64,000 nt of DNA from Mariniblastus sp. GTDB lineage: Bacteria; Planctomycetota; Planctomycetia; Pirellulales; Pirellulaceae. Position 1 is the first letter of the stretch. Each line of letters opens with the position of its first letter. The position numbers and the translations under genes were made by a program. This document shows, piece after piece, positions 9,455 to 19,905 of the stretch. The stretch is taken from assembly GCA_028823415.1 (NCBI GenBank), contig JAPKBL010000008.1:1-64000 (forward strand), read 5' to 3'. The notes beneath the pieces were generated by a model. That model saw only the letters and a program-made list of their open reading frames with translations, was not told the DNA's origin and made no database searches.

Positions 9455-9861
9455 CTAAAGTGGCTGAGGGTATACTTCCATCAACAACGCAAACGCCGCA
9501 AGAAAAACTGCCAAGACGGTTCCGGACAGAAAAATAATCCAGCGTAGGAAGGCTCCACGGTAGCCACACCAACGAAGGTTAATCTCGAGCAAAGGACCGG
9601 CGAAAAAAGCAAGATTCGCGACAACGGCGCCCTCAACTACTAGATAAAACAGTTGACCATCACTAAAGATTTCTGAAAAAGCAATCGAAGAGTCAAGGAT
9701 ACAAGGCAAACCAATTAAATTACTCTCAATTTTCTCCAAGCCCAAAACACCTCTCGCGCGATTTTTGGAATTTCAACTGGCGAACTGTCCGGTTCTGCAA
9801 CCTTGGCAATTTCCTTAGGTGAATCCGGCGAATCATACGGGTTTTCTTTAACAGTCATCAT
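9455..9861 (-). pseudogene. Small planctomycete membrane protein with NPYDSP N-terminus, split by a frameshift
   Basis: The ATG at 9861 begins MMTVKENPYDSP. It reads on through REVFWAWRKLRVI to a stop at 9717-9715, giving only 48 residues. The minus-one frame is open across this point and continues LIGLPCILDSSIAF, with two or more hydrophobic segments, to the stop at 9455. Short planctomycete membrane proteins of this kind (NPY-x-SP tail, a W-x-LR segment, then transmembrane helices) are normally one reading frame of about 130-150 residues. The best explanation is a single gene broken by an indel near 9715-9722. A sequencing error is possible. No classical slippery heptamer is present at the junction. 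Confidence 0.65.
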
Positions 9862-10037
9862 TCACAAGCCGAATGCTTTGCAAACGAATCAGGACGTGTT
9901 CACTGATCATTTCCGGGGGGATAGCAAAAAGCCAGTCCGCCGACTCAATGAACTAAAAAGCTGAAAGTCCGAAAACGCAACAAAGTGCAGGTCCTGACTT
10001 ATTCTCAAGTGGCTTTAATTCTGTCAGGGTTGGAAAT

Positions 10038-10634
10038 TCAGGAAACTGAACCAGATACCCAGTCGACATCGTACCAAGCATCTTCTTCGCATCGAACATC
10101 GAGCAAGTCCCGAACCTCGGTGCCCTCGAGCTCTGATCGCAGAATACTCAACAAAGGATCAGGCGCCACGATCGCGATGGTCCCCGACTTATGCTTGCGA
10201 CGAATCTTTTTCAAAGTCGCCTTCACGCGCTCGCGCACGACTTCCACAGGTTCGCCATCCGGCGGGCAAATTGAATCGGGGTTGTCCTGCCATTGACGAT
10301 AGAGTTTTGGTTGGTTTTCTTTAAACTCACTACGGCTTTTTCCATGCCATAATCCGTAGTCGAGATTAACCAGATTCTCCTCAACCCGCACGCGAACCTC
10401 GCCAGAACGCGACAGTTGCCGGGCTGTTTGTTGAGCAGCAAGACCTGCGGCAGAAAAAATAGCAACGATCCCAACACCTGCAAGATCTCGAGCGATCGCT
10501 CTCGCCTCACGCTCGCCATCAGAGCTTAACGGCATATCGAGCGAGCCCACGATCCGGTCTTGATCGTCAAGATCCGTCGCTCCAGCTCGGATTAAAAGAA
10601 TCCGCGGCTTCTCATTGAATTCGATTTCGCTCAT
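10038..10634 (-). CDS. Histidine-phosphatase-fold protein lacking both catalytic histidines
   Basis: This 198-residue protein follows the phosphoglycerate-mutase/histidine-phosphatase pattern. It has an N-terminal LLIRAGATD, then PLSSDGEREA, a QTA helix, NLDYGLWHGKS and PPDGEPVEVVRERV. The nucleophilic His of the RHG motif is Ala17 (RAG). The second catalytic His (V-S-H-G in active members) is replaced at 157-159 by APD. It is therefore probably not a phosphatase. Its ATG overlaps the stop of rpe by four bases (ATGA), so the two are translationally coupled. A regulatory or binding role linked to pentose phosphates is inference only. Confidence 0.82.
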   Translation of the reverse strand: MSEIEFNEKPRILLIRAGATDLDDQDRIVGSLDMPLSSDGEREARAIARDLAGVGIVAIFSAAGLAAQQTARQLSRSGEVRVRVEENLVNLDYGLWHGKSRSEFKENQPKLYRQWQDNPDSICPPDGEPVEVVRERVKATLKKIRRKHKSGTIAIVAPDPLLSILRSELEGTEVRDLLDVRCEEDAWYDVDWVSGSVS

Positions 10635-11335
10635 TGATTATATTTAACCTGTGCCATCATCGATTCCATCGCCACCGAATAATCGTCTTGTTTAAAGATC
10701 GCGCTTCCTGCGACTAATAGCTGAGCTCCTCGCTCAGTTGCCGGCCCAATTGTTGCGGCATTAATTCCACCATCAATCTCGAGAATTATATCTTTTCCTC
10801 CGGGCATACCACGAATCTCATCGAACTTATCCAAGACCGGCTCGATAAAGGACTGACCTCCAAAGCCAGCATGGACACTCATCACAAGTGCCATGTCAGC
10901 ATGTGGTATCGCAGCTTCAATTTGGGTTGTCGACGTATCCGGATTAACAGCGATACCAGCCACAACTCCAAGTTCTTTGATTTGATTCATTAAGCCGCAG
11001 GCATCCTCGGTCGCCTCGATATGTACCGTAATTATGTCGGCACCTGCATCACGAAATGCCTCAATGTATTTTTCCGGTTGAACCATCATCAAATGAACGT
11101 CAAGCGGTAAATCCGTAAGCTTCCTCAAGGCAGAAACAATCGTCATGCCGTAAGTAAAATTCGGAACAAAAACGCCATCCATCACATCAAGATGCAACCC
11201 CGCAACTCCCGCCTCTTCCAACAACTCGATTTCCCTTTCGAGATTTCCGAAGTCGCAAAGTAATAACGAAGGCAGAACAGCAGGCGCTGCTTCTCTGAGA
11301 GCCGGTATACATTCTCGTCCAAGCGACATAGTCAT
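10631..11335 (-). CDS. rpe: Ribulose-phosphate 3-epimerase
   Basis: This 234-residue TIM-barrel enzyme interconverts ribulose 5-phosphate and xylulose 5-phosphate. Signature blocks are LPSLLLCDFGNL, LHLDVMDGVFVPN, DVHLMM, MSVHAGFGGQSF and the second Asp motif EIDGGIN, which supply the metal-binding His and Asp residues and the phosphate loop. The N-terminus is about 10 residues longer than in E. coli. It is the first gene of a two-gene unit with the phosphatase-like protein, which overlaps its stop codon. Confidence 0.97.
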   Translation of the reverse strand: MTMSLGRECIPALREAAPAVLPSLLLCDFGNLEREIELLEEAGVAGLHLDVMDGVFVPNFTYGMTIVSALRKLTDLPLDVHLMMVQPEKYIEAFRDAGADIITVHIEATEDACGLMNQIKELGVVAGIAVNPDTSTTQIEAAIPHADMALVMSVHAGFGGQSFIEPVLDKFDEIRGMPGGKDIILEIDGGINAATIGPATERGAQLLVAGSAIFKQDDYSVAMESMMAQVKYNQ

Positions 11336-11595
11336 TTACGCTTTTTGATTTTTTTGAATCCGTGAACCGGAATTTAAACGCGTAACGGCACTTCTAACCA
11401 TTACGAGCAACTCCGGGAACGACCCGAAATTCTATCCTGACCGGTCGGCTTCGCTAGAGCCAAACGCCCAATCTCCTCCAAACAAACTAATAGTTGCAGC
11501 TTACAAACCGAAAAACGCGTAAGAAGCCGATAAGAACGGCTTTCTCGAGCATTTTCGCTTCCAAAAACCAGCCTGTTTTTTTCAAAAAAATCGGA

Positions 11596-12444
11596 TTATT
11601 TGTCCTTATTGTAGAATTGACTCAAATCTATGCCTCGATCCCGCTGTTCGTCTTCCATCAGTTTCGTTCGCATTTCCAAACGTTCGAGCTGCTTTACCAT
11701 TTTTGGAATCAAGTCATCGATAGGATCTTTCTTGGTGGGCCGCGGGACGGCAGGGTAATTCAGCTGTCTCTGCAATGCGGAAAACAAATACATCGGCTCT
11801 TTGCCTCGATTTGCCAGCGCGATCCGCCCTTCTTTTTCTCCGAACAGGACGACCTCTGGAATTTCACTATCCCCGTCGACGTCGTCCAACTCGCTATTTT
11901 TTTTTCGACGCGCTACATAGTGCTCGCTGTGGACATATACCAAATCCGCCAGATCGACCAACCCTACCCGATGACGAATCGATAGGATCCACTTACGCCA
12001 AACCTCGTCATAGATTCCGTCACCTGCCATCGCCCGCAATCCATAATCGTAATCTAAATGATTTTGACAAATGGTTTCAAACTGAAAAAAGAACATTCCT
12101 ATCGGATCAGTACTTTCCGCACGAAACTTCGCCTCGTATTCAAGAATCAAAAGAGCGCGCCGCATATCAAAACGACCCAATTCATCTTCAGCTGCATCAA
12201 CGAGAAACGTCTGAAATGGCGCGAAGTAATGGCCAATCTTTTTCATTGCCGTCGCCATCGTCCCGACGTGCGTTAACTCCGCTAACAAGAAGTCGATCGC
12301 TATCGGTAGCTTCGTAGTGCTGAGAATTTCGTCTCGCAAATGCCGCATCACGATCTGAATCGGATCCGATTTCTCGGTCCGGTTGTTGAGACCACGAAAA
12401 AGGTAGGACTGCTCTATGTATTCTTCTCTGTCAAGTGTTGGCAT
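11596..12444 (-). CDS. Conserved protein of unknown function
   Basis: This 282-residue soluble protein opens MPTLDREEYIEQSYLFRGL. It is predicted to be mostly helical up to about residue 180, with a charged linker around 175-195 (ELDDVDGDSE). A C-terminal segment YPAVPRPTKKDPID is followed by a charged helix that may form a coiled coil (LIPKMVKQLERLEMRTKLME). I recognise no catalytic motif, signal or membrane span. Even codon use and a normal start support a real gene. A weak hairpin, AAGCCG/CGGCTT at 11524-11542, follows on the minus strand and may help termination. Function unknown. Confidence 0.65.
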   Translation of the reverse strand: MPTLDREEYIEQSYLFRGLNNRTEKSDPIQIVMRHLRDEILSTTKLPIAIDFLLAELTHVGTMATAMKKIGHYFAPFQTFLVDAAEDELGRFDMRRALLILEYEAKFRAESTDPIGMFFFQFETICQNHLDYDYGLRAMAGDGIYDEVWRKWILSIRHRVGLVDLADLVYVHSEHYVARRKKNSELDDVDGDSEIPEVVLFGEKEGRIALANRGKEPMYLFSALQRQLNYPAVPRPTKKDPIDDLIPKMVKQLERLEMRTKLMEDEQRDRGIDLSQFYNKDK

Positions 12445-12518
12445 GGAGTTCTATTCGATTTAAAGGAGCAACGGTGTGACCGCGTCGCAAATGGTTTACC
12501 AATTTACAATCTAAACAA

Positions 12519-13589
12519 TTACTGCCCCAGCCCGTCACGAATTGGGGGCGGCGTTTCCTTCAAATGATTATCAAAAAAAATGATGGATCGATGTATCCAA
12601 GTAATATCGGTAAATGTACCCAAGTGACCATTCCCACGAGCAATTTCATACTGACTCTTCAGATTCGCATCAAGTAATTTCCGATGCATCATCAAGGACG
12701 ACTCTCCCGGAACTATCCAATCCGAGTCCCCATGAAACAAGAAAAACGGTGGATCATCAGGCGTAATGTAACTTGTGGGTGACGCGCGTTGATAGGACTC
12801 TGGAGACTCCGCCTGAGATTTTCCAAGCCAATAAACCAACGCACTCGAATTCGGAGCGACCCAACTAAACTCGCAAGGAGCGCCTCCGGCTGCCACGCAC
12901 TGAATTTGGGAGGAGAAACCCAAGAGAGACGCATCGATGTCTCCTTCCAAACCGTCCTGTGGATTCGTCGTACCGAGTAATGCGACCAAATGTCCGCCAG
13001 CAGAATATCCAAAAGCCCCCAATCTTTCGACGTCTATGTTATAAGAATCTGCGTTCGCCCTCATCCACCGCACCGCATGTTTGCAATCATGAATTTGCGC
13101 AGGAAATTTATATTTTGGGGCATGGCGATAATCAATGGCGACCACTACATAGCCTGCGCTAACCAACCGCCAGGCATGTCGGAGCATCATAAATTTTGTC
13201 CCGCTCCGCCAAGCTCCACCATGGACGGCCAATATCGCGGGGAACGGACCGTCCCCCGCGGGAATGTAAACATCGCATTTTAATTCAAACTCGTCTGTTT
13301 TACGGTAAACGACATCACGCTTGGTCGTATACGTTGGCCGTTTTCGTTTCCTTTTCACCTCGCTTCTCGGTCGTGGGGGTAAATCGGTTTCTTTCGATTC
13401 GCCTTCTTGCTGCACGCCCAAACTGGCATTCTGATCAGACCCAATTCGAGCGACGGCCGAAAATTTCCGAACACCGCTTTCCTGATAATAATGGGCGTGA
13501 GAACTCGCTGTGTTGAACGTGGCAAATTGCAATAACGTCCCGCCCCAATCAAAATACAAAAAGGCGTAGAGCGTCAGCAAACAGATCAT
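12519..13589 (-). CDS. Secreted or membrane-anchored alpha/beta hydrolase (BD-FAE/HSL-like)
   Basis: I chose the ATG at 13589 because a GGAAGG ribosome site lies just upstream; the frame also reaches a TTG at 13628. The 356-residue product begins MICLLTLYAFLYF, a hydrophobic signal or anchor. A low-complexity charged linker follows (RPRSEVKRKRKRP). The catalytic domain has the oxyanion motif HGGAW, the nucleophile elbow GYSAGG, an acid in HGDSDWIVP and a His in GNGHLG. This is the hormone-sensitive-lipase-like or acetylxylan-esterase-like pattern. It probably deacetylates or cleaves an ester of a polysaccharide outside the cytoplasm. The substrate is inferred, not shown. Confidence 0.85.
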   Translation of the reverse strand: MICLLTLYAFLYFDWGGTLLQFATFNTASSHAHYYQESGVRKFSAVARIGSDQNASLGVQQEGESKETDLPPRPRSEVKRKRKRPTYTTKRDVVYRKTDEFELKCDVYIPAGDGPFPAILAVHGGAWRSGTKFMMLRHAWRLVSAGYVVVAIDYRHAPKYKFPAQIHDCKHAVRWMRANADSYNIDVERLGAFGYSAGGHLVALLGTTNPQDGLEGDIDASLLGFSSQIQCVAAGGAPCEFSWVAPNSSALVYWLGKSQAESPESYQRASPTSYITPDDPPFFLFHGDSDWIVPGESSLMMHRKLLDANLKSQYEIARGNGHLGTFTDITWIHRSIIFFDNHLKETPPPIRDGLGQ

Positions 13590-13914
13590 GAGCAACCTTC
13601 CAAAAAGTGGACATTTTCGTCCTGCCAATCAATTCAAAAATAAATCGCCGGTGGGGAATAAAAAGCAGTCGCCATCGATGACGCCGTGTGACGAGCACCG
13701 GATGATAAGATTGTAGCGGATTTTGCCGAGTCGATAGTATCCGCAGAATGTGAACCGCCCCGATGATACAACCCCAGACTAGTTAACCAGACTCGATTTT
13801 GACGGTTCAGCACTTCATGAATCGACTGGGAACCGTAGAATAAGCCCATCAACCGCCCGCTAGTGCGAACGACCTGTTGGAGTCGCAAATATCCCACTCA
13901 ATCGAAGAAATACA

Positions 13915-15135
13915 ATGAACAAGTCGTTTTCATCTATTCCCGACGCCGTCGAAGCAATCAAAATGGGTAAAGTTGTCATCGTTCTAGACGATGAAGCACG
14001 CGAAAACGAAGGAGATTTTATCTGTGCGGCGGAAACCGCAACTGCCGAGACGATCAACCTCGTCATGAGCGGGCGTGGTGATTTCTGCATGCCGATTCTT
14101 CCCGAAGCAGTCGAACGTCTCAAAATTTCTCCGTTGGTCGATAATCAAAACAACAACTCGACCAACCAAACCGCGTTCCATACGCCTCTCGATCACATCT
14201 CTGCCAAAACTGGAATCACAGCCGAGGAACGCGCGACCTGCGTCCGCGCCATCGCCGACCCACATTCGTCCGCGAACGATTTCCAAAGACCGGGTCACGT
14301 TCACATGCTGTTGGCTAAACGGGGTGGCGTCTTACGTCGTGCTGGGCATACCGAAGCAGCGGTCGATTTGGCGAGAATGGCTGGACTCGCACCTGCGGGC
14401 GTGCTGTGTGAAATTCTCGACGACGATGGAAACCGAGCCACTCGCGATCGCTTGATGGAAATTGCAGAAAGCCATGGACTTTGCATCATCACGATTGAAG
14501 ATTTAATCGCTCATCGCCGCGTCAGCGAAAAACTTGTTTCCCAACAAGCCACCGCAAACCTACCCACCCGTCACGGTGATTTTAAAATCATTGCCTACCG
14601 CGTTCAACATGAAGCACAAGAGCCTATCGCCATTGTGATGGGTGAACCTCACAAGCAGGAGGTTGCCCCGCTGGTCAGAATGCATAGCAGCTGTTTCACG
14701 GGAGATTTAATTGAATCGCTCCGCTGCGACTGCGGTGATCAACTTGAACTCGCTCTAAAAATGATTGCCCGGGAAGGCCACGGTGTCTTGGTCTACCTTC
14801 CGCAAGAAGGGCGGGGTATCGGTTTGACCGAAAAAATAAAGGCCTATGCATTGCAAGATGGTGGACTCGACACGGTCGAAGCAAACAACGCTCTCGGACA
14901 CAAGGCCGACGTACGTGACTATGGGGTTGGCATACAGATTCTAAAAGACTTGGGACTTCACAACGTCCGCTTGTTAACCAATAACCCGAAGAAGACGGAA
15001 GCATTCAATCTGCGTGGATTCGATCTGAAAGTTGTCGATCAAGTTCCAATCTTGCCGCCAGCAAACGAGCATAATGAAAAATACCTAGCAACCAAACGTG
15101 ACAAAATGGGCCACGACCTTCCTTTCGATTCATAG
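13915..15135 (+). CDS. ribBA: Bifunctional DHBP synthase / GTP cyclohydrolase II
   Basis: This 406-residue protein catalyses the two entry reactions of riboflavin biosynthesis. The N-terminal RibB half (about 1-205) shows DDEARENEGDF, GDFCMPI and RPGHVHML, then RRAGHTEAAVDL, the metal and substrate residues. The C-terminal RibA half shows zinc ligands in HSSCFTGDLIESLRCDCGDQ (C-x10-C-x-C) and EGRGIGL. The length is standard for the fusion. The gene is alone. I looked for an FMN riboswitch in the 325 bases upstream and did not recognise one. Confidence 0.97.
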   Translation: MNKSFSSIPDAVEAIKMGKVVIVLDDEARENEGDFICAAETATAETINLVMSGRGDFCMPILPEAVERLKISPLVDNQNNNSTNQTAFHTPLDHISAKTGITAEERATCVRAIADPHSSANDFQRPGHVHMLLAKRGGVLRRAGHTEAAVDLARMAGLAPAGVLCEILDDDGNRATRDRLMEIAESHGLCIITIEDLIAHRRVSEKLVSQQATANLPTRHGDFKIIAYRVQHEAQEPIAIVMGEPHKQEVAPLVRMHSSCFTGDLIESLRCDCGDQLELALKMIAREGHGVLVYLPQEGRGIGLTEKIKAYALQDGGLDTVEANNALGHKADVRDYGVGIQILKDLGLHNVRLLTNNPKKTEAFNLRGFDLKVVDQVPILPPANEHNEKYLATKRDKMGHDLPFDS

Positions 15136-15302
15136 GCGTAAAGGAAGCCACCGAACGCGGATCGCGCGTGACGGCATCTTAAGCAGGCGTCCTGGCAAGA
15201 ATCACACTTTTGGGCAACACGGCCAATACACAGCCGCGCTTTGTCAAATTGGCCTACGCTCTTGGTTGACATGTCATTTCCCCGTGCCAAGACATTGACC
15301 AT

Positions 15303-16112
15303 TTACCTTTCGCCGGCATTCATCAACGGCACCAACTTAATAACATCCTTAAACGGTAATTGACGCAAGTAACTGAAAGTCGGTTTCTTAAAGTAAAACT
15401 TGGTCGAGGTACTCGTAAGATCGTTCACATCGAAACACTCCCACCCCTGCTCCCCCAATTCGTTTAGCCTTTTAGCCACTTCGGTGGGTTCGCCGTCTAA
15501 AACTACAATCTGATACTGCCAAGACTCCATATTCTTCCAATCCTGCCCCAACCATTGAGAAGTGCTCTGAGCCGATGTCAGACCCTGAGATTTCAGAGAC
15601 TCAAATGTTTCATTTGCCCATTCCCACGTATCCGCCGCTGACTGTGTTCCAGTCTCGGTCGCATCACCAAGCGTCTCCTGAACCCACTTGCCAGCCTCAG
15701 AGGCCGATGTAACGCTTTTCGAAGCGGCATCACCTACGAATTTCCCGGCTTGCGAAAACACAGAATCGTCCCCTTCTTCTGAAACCTCATCGTGTTTCTC
15801 AGGACTCTGATTTGACACTTCCTTAGATTTCTCTTCTCCTTGCTCCTGCTCAACCGTGTCCGCTCCTGACACAGACGCCGGACTACTTTCTGGTTCTGTC
15901 GCCACTACTGGAGTATTAATTTCTGCGCCCGCATCAACCGTTTGGACAATCGCCACATCCGCATGCGCCGAATGCTCAACACCGACACGATCAGTGGCGT
16001 CGCATCCTTGGGATCCCACAATCGCAATAGCCAAAAGACATACATACAAGCGCTCTATTCGGCAGAAAAAACACAGCCTATGAACCCCCGTGATCGCTTT
16101 GTTTTGATTCAT
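15303..16112 (-). CDS. Lipoprotein with C-terminal DUF4177-like domain
   Basis: This 269-residue precursor has a hydrophobic segment ending LAIAIVGSQGC, a plausible though non-ideal lipobox. A low-complexity acidic region (about 60-115, rich in E, S, V) follows, then a segment with repeated GKWVQETLGDA/TWEWANETFESL-type helices. The C-terminal domain starts at about 196 (WQYQIVVLDG) and has the pattern EVAKRLNELGEQGWECFDV, typical of DUF4177. It is probably tethered to a membrane facing the periplasm. Function unknown. It is followed downstream, on the other strand, by ribBA. Confidence 0.75.
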   Translation of the reverse strand: MNQNKAITGVHRLCFFCRIERLYVCLLAIAIVGSQGCDATDRVGVEHSAHADVAIVQTVDAGAEINTPVVATEPESSPASVSGADTVEQEQGEEKSKEVSNQSPEKHDEVSEEGDDSVFSQAGKFVGDAASKSVTSASEAGKWVQETLGDATETGTQSAADTWEWANETFESLKSQGLTSAQSTSQWLGQDWKNMESWQYQIVVLDGEPTEVAKRLNELGEQGWECFDVNDLTSTSTKFYFKKPTFSYLRQLPFKDVIKLVPLMNAGER

Positions 16113-16209
16113 GTTTTAGTTCTCTCGATTTGTTGACAGTTGATTTAAACCAAGTTGCTTCATTGAAAAACAGTGCATCTTGAGCTTGGCAAACACGTTC
16201 TCTAAGTTT

Positions 16210-16728
16210 TCAATTCAAATTCGCCTCGACCTTCGGTCGCCGAAATTTGTAGTAGAGATAAATGACCCCACCAAACACCACTATCAAATAACCTGCGATC
16301 GCATAATTAAAGTCGGGCATGATCGTGGCTCTCTTTTTTACCGCAACCATACAAGTCAAATGAAAAATGAAAATCAGCAACCAACTTGTCTGCCACCCAA
16401 TCGCCACCAAATAAGTCGAATTGAACAGCAGCGTCGAATCACGTCGTTCCGGTGCTAACCAGTATTCCTTATTCGGAACGTTGATAAAACTATTGGGAAT
16501 TAGTTTTAAAAATGCACCTAAAACTGGAAACACAACCAGCATGACGACGTGGAGAATGATCATCAGCAGATATAGATCAAGAAGACTCATCTCGCCGTTG
16601 ACATGCCCCGCCGCATCAAAATCCGATGGAACCGAGTCGGGTAATTTCGAATGCCAATACCACAATTGCATCGCACAAATCATTGCCGTCGCGCTACCTA
16701 TCATCCGGTTCACAATAGCCCAAAACAT
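16210..16728 (-). CDS. DUF1648-like integral membrane protein
   Basis: I place the start at the ATG at 16728 because AGGAGAGG lies at good spacing upstream; the frame reaches a TTG at 16779. The 172-residue product has about four transmembrane helices. The extracytoplasmic loop LPDSVPSDFDAAGHVNG fits the DUF1648 motif (LPxxVPxHFdaxGxVxG), and NVPNKEYWLAPERR fits the conserved inter-helix segment. Relatives include SdpI-type immunity proteins, but most are uncharacterised. No bacteriocin gene is nearby. Confidence 0.75.
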   Translation of the reverse strand: MFWAIVNRMIGSATAMICAMQLWYWHSKLPDSVPSDFDAAGHVNGEMSLLDLYLLMIILHVVMLVVFPVLGAFLKLIPNSFINVPNKEYWLAPERRDSTLLFNSTYLVAIGWQTSWLLIFIFHLTCMVAVKKRATIMPDFNYAIAGYLIVVFGGVIYLYYKFRRPKVEANLN

Positions 16729-16915
16729 CTGAATTCCTCTCCTAAATCCACGGTTTAAATCAGGATATTGTGCGCACAATGGTTGATCAATCGCCAGGCA
16801 ATCGGTAGGTCGTTATCCCACCTATTCGTAATACAAACGTGAACCTTAAGAATTCATCATACCAGACAATTGGCCCGCAAATTTGATTCTCAACGATAAC
16901 ATCGTCGCGCGCGAG

Positions 16916-18346
16916 TTACCGGCGAAGCGCCTGCAAGATGTCGTCTGAGCTTTTCTTCGCATCGCCAAATAACATGTCTGTATTGTCGTTATAGAAAAGT
17001 GGGTTGTCGACGCCAGAGTATCCAGAGCCCATTGACCGTTTAAAAACAACCACTTCCTTCGCTTTCCAAGCCTCGAGAACTGGCATCCCATAAATCGGAC
17101 TCGTCGGGTCGTCGAGTGCACCGGGGTTAACGATGTCGTTCGCTCCGACCACTAAGACGACATCGGTACTGGGGAAATCTTCATTGATTTCGTCCATTTC
17201 CAAAACGAGATCGTAGGGCAACCTCGCTTCGGCAAGAAGAACATTCATATGTCCAGGTAGGCGACCGGCAACCGGGTGAATCGCGAACCGGGTACGCGTG
17301 CCATTGGCCTGCAGCAACTCCGCAATTTCCCTGATCGGATGTTGCGCCTGAGCAACCGCCATGCCGTAGCCCGGCACCACAATCACTTCTTTAGCATTCT
17401 TTAATGCTTCCGCCACTTCGTCCGCAGTCGTTGCTGTATGAACCAGATCGCCGCGATCGACGCCCGCCGCTGCGGTGGAGGTACCGGTCCCGAAACCGCC
17501 GAGGATGACACTTAAGAATGAACGATTCATCGCGTGGCACATGATATAACTTAAAATCGCGCCGCTACTGCCAACCAAAGCTCCGGTAATAATTAGCAAG
17601 TCATTGGAGAGCATAAAGCCTGTCGCCGCCGCCGCCCAACCGCTGTAGCTATTCAACATCGAAACCACCACCGGCATGTCCGCGCCGCCAATCGCCATCA
17701 CCAAGTGGGCACCAAACACAAACGAAATCAACAACATTATCAGCAACGCGGCCAGGTCACTGGAAGGGACAGGCGACTGCACAAACCAAGTTCCCAAGAG
17801 GACGCAAATGCCTAACATGGCAACATTAAATCCATGGCGACCAGGAATTAATAATGGGCGACTGTTGATTCTTCCATCCAGTTTCCCCCACGCAACCACG
17901 CTTCCGGTAAACGTAAGGCCGCCAATGAAAACCCCTAAAAAGATCTCGATATCATGGATCAGCTGCACGCCAGCGGGCGCTTCGGGAGAATCGTGGCCGT
18001 GAAGAAAAACACTGATGCCAACGAAGACCGCCGCTAAACCGACAAAACTGTGAAGAATCGCAACCAGTTGAGGCATGCCAGTCATGGCAACGCGAACGGC
18101 AAGCAGCCCTCCAACGATGCCACCAACAACCAACGCTATCGCCAAAACCGACAGTCCACCCTGGGACAATCCACCTAGCAATTCACTCTCGATCGCCTGC
18201 CAAAACGCCGCGCCAATTGCTAACAGCATACCGACAATTCCGAGAAAATTACCTCGCCTTGCCGACTCGTGGCGACTTAAGCCCCCGAGACTCAAAATAA
18301 AGCAAATCGCAGCAATCAGCCACGCCACTTGCGGAACAGTACCCAT
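16916..18346 (-). CDS. pntB: NAD(P) transhydrogenase, beta subunit
   Basis: This 476-residue protein has eight or nine transmembrane helices in its N-terminal 290 residues. The NADP(H)-binding domain III follows: [48 protein letters not shown] and [11 protein letters not shown]. PntAB uses the proton gradient to drive hydride transfer from NADH to NADP+, giving NADPH. It follows pntA with two bases between, a clear operon. Confidence 0.97.
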   Translation of the reverse strand: MGTVPQVAWLIAAICFILSLGGLSRHESARRGNFLGIVGMLLAIGAAFWQAIESELLGGLSQGGLSVLAIALVVGGIVGGLLAVRVAMTGMPQLVAILHSFVGLAAVFVGISVFLHGHDSPEAPAGVQLIHDIEIFLGVFIGGLTFTGSVVAWGKLDGRINSRPLLIPGRHGFNVAMLGICVLLGTWFVQSPVPSSDLAALLIMLLISFVFGAHLVMAIGGADMPVVVSMLNSYSGWAAAATGFMLSNDLLIITGALVGSSGAILSYIMCHAMNRSFLSVILGGFGTGTSTAAAGVDRGDLVHTATTADEVAEALKNAKEVIVVPGYGMAVAQAQHPIREIAELLQANGTRTRFAIHPVAGRLPGHMNVLLAEARLPYDLVLEMDEINEDFPSTDVVLVVGANDIVNPGALDDPTSPIYGMPVLEAWKAKEVVVFKRSMGSGYSGVDNPLFYNDNTDMLFGDAKKSSDDILQALRR

Positions 18347-18348
18347 TC

Positions 18349-19905
18349 TCAGTCCTGCTTTCTAAACATGGCAAGCATTCGATGCGTTACCCAAAATCCG
18401 CCGACGACATTCACCGTTGCAATCAAGACAGCTGCCGCCGCCAACAACGAACTCGGACTCTGCCAATCGCTTCCTATTTGCAAAAGTCCGCCGATCACAA
18501 TGATCCCACTAATCGCATTAGTAACGCTCATTAGCGGTGTGTGTAACGCGGGTGTGACATTCCAAACAAGTTGCCAGCCCACAAAGCAGGCCAACATAAA
18601 CACCGTCAAATGCGAAATAAATTCAGCGGGAGCATAATTGCCAAGCAACCATAAAAAACCTGCTCCCATTACGATGGCAACGATCGTCAAGATCCAATGA
18701 TTTGAAGAATTTGCAGCCGGTTTTCCCGAAGACTCGGTCAAATCGACAGACGCGACTTTTTGCGGCGGCGGGGTGGGAGCCTCAATTTTCGGAGGTGGCC
18801 ACATCAATTCACCCTGATAGGTGACTAATGTTCCACGAACCACCTGATCTTCCAGATTCACCTCTAGCTGACCATCCTTTTCAGGAGTCATGTCGGTCAA
18901 TAAATTGACAATGTTGTTGGCATATAAGTTCGAGGACTGGGTAGGCAACCGACTTGGAAGATCGGTGTATCCGATAATCGTAACGCCATCGACGACTACT
19001 TTCTCGTCGGGGCGGGTTAACTTGCAGTTACCCCCATTCTGAGCCGCTAGGTCAACAATCACACTGCCCGGCTTCATGCTCGCTACCATTTCGGGCGTGA
19101 TCAATTCTGGTGCCGGACGGCCGGGAATTAAAGCCGTGGTGACAATGATATCAACCTCACGGGCTTGTTCAGCAAACAGCGCCATCTCCGCAGCAATGAA
19201 CTCTTCGCTCATCGTCTTCGCGTAGCCTCCCTCGCCCTCACCAGATTCCTCAAATTCCAATTCGAGAAAATCTGCCCCCATGCTTTTAACCTGGTCTTTG
19301 ACAGCCAACCGCGTATCGAACGCCCGCACGATGGCACCTAAACTCTTCGCAGTTCCAATGGCCGCAAGGCCGGCAACTCCCGCTCCGATGACTAGGACTT
19401 TCGCCGGGGGAACTTTCCCCGCCGCCGTTATTTGACCGGTAAAAAAACTTCCGAATTCGTTCGCCGATTCGACCACTGCCCGGTAACCAGCAATGTTGGC
19501 CATCGAACTGAGAGCATCTAATTTCTGAGCACGGGAAATCCGTGGCACACAATCCATCGCCAATGTCGTAATGTTGCGTTGCTTCAGCTGATCAACTTGA
19601 TTTTCGTTTTTCGCTGGCCAAACAAAACTAATTAACGCGCTGCCTTCTTTGCAAAGCGAGATCTCTTCACTCTGTGGCACGTTGACTTTGAGCAGCAGCT
19701 CCGCCTCTGCCAACACCGATTCCCGATCGGACAAAACCTCTGCTCCGGACGACTGATAAAACGAGTCCGGGAAATTCGCCTCCGCCCCGCAGCCTGATTC
19801 GATCACGACCTGATAACCGAGCTTGACCAACTTCTTGACGGAGTCGGGCGTTACGGCAACTCGGCGCTCACCCAACGCTGATTCCTTAATGGCACCGATG
19901 ATCAT
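18349..19905 (-). CDS. pntA: NAD(P) transhydrogenase, alpha subunit
   Basis: This 518-residue protein has the domain I NAD(H)-binding fold (about 1-380) with [35 protein letters not shown], and [12 protein letters not shown] followed by [14 protein letters not shown] proline-rich linker (about 385-400) leads to the alpha-2 membrane domain, with about four helices in the last 110 residues. The cytoplasmic and membrane parts, which are separate genes in some bacteria, are fused here as in E. coli. It is first in the pntA-pntB operon. Confidence 0.97.
   Translation of the reverse strand: MIIGAIKESALGERRVAVTPDSVKKLVKLGYQVVIESGCGAEANFPDSFYQSSGAEVLSDRESVLAEAELLLKVNVPQSEEISLCKEGSALISFVWPAKNENQVDQLKQRNITTLAMDCVPRISRAQKLDALSSMANIAGYRAVVESANEFGSFFTGQITAAGKVPPAKVLVIGAGVAGLAAIGTAKSLGAIVRAFDTRLAVKDQVKSMGADFLELEFEESGEGEGGYAKTMSEEFIAAEMALFAEQAREVDIIVTTALIPGRPAPELITPEMVASMKPGSVIVDLAAQNGGNCKLTRPDEKVVVDGVTIIGYTDLPSRLPTQSSNLYANNIVNLLTDMTPEKDGQLEVNLEDQVVRGTLVTYQGELMWPPPKIEAPTPPPQKVASVDLTESSGKPAANSSNHWILTIVAIVMGAGFLWLLGNYAPAEFISHLTVFMLACFVGWQLVWNVTPALHTPLMSVTNAISGIIVIGGLLQIGSDWQSPSSLLAAAAVLIATVNVVGGFWVTHRMLAMFRKQD

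Noticed and set aside
13634-13897. Minus-strand open frame of 87 codons
   Set aside because: No motif, no clear ribosome site, and it lies in the promoter region of ribBA. Composition looks like non-coding DNA.
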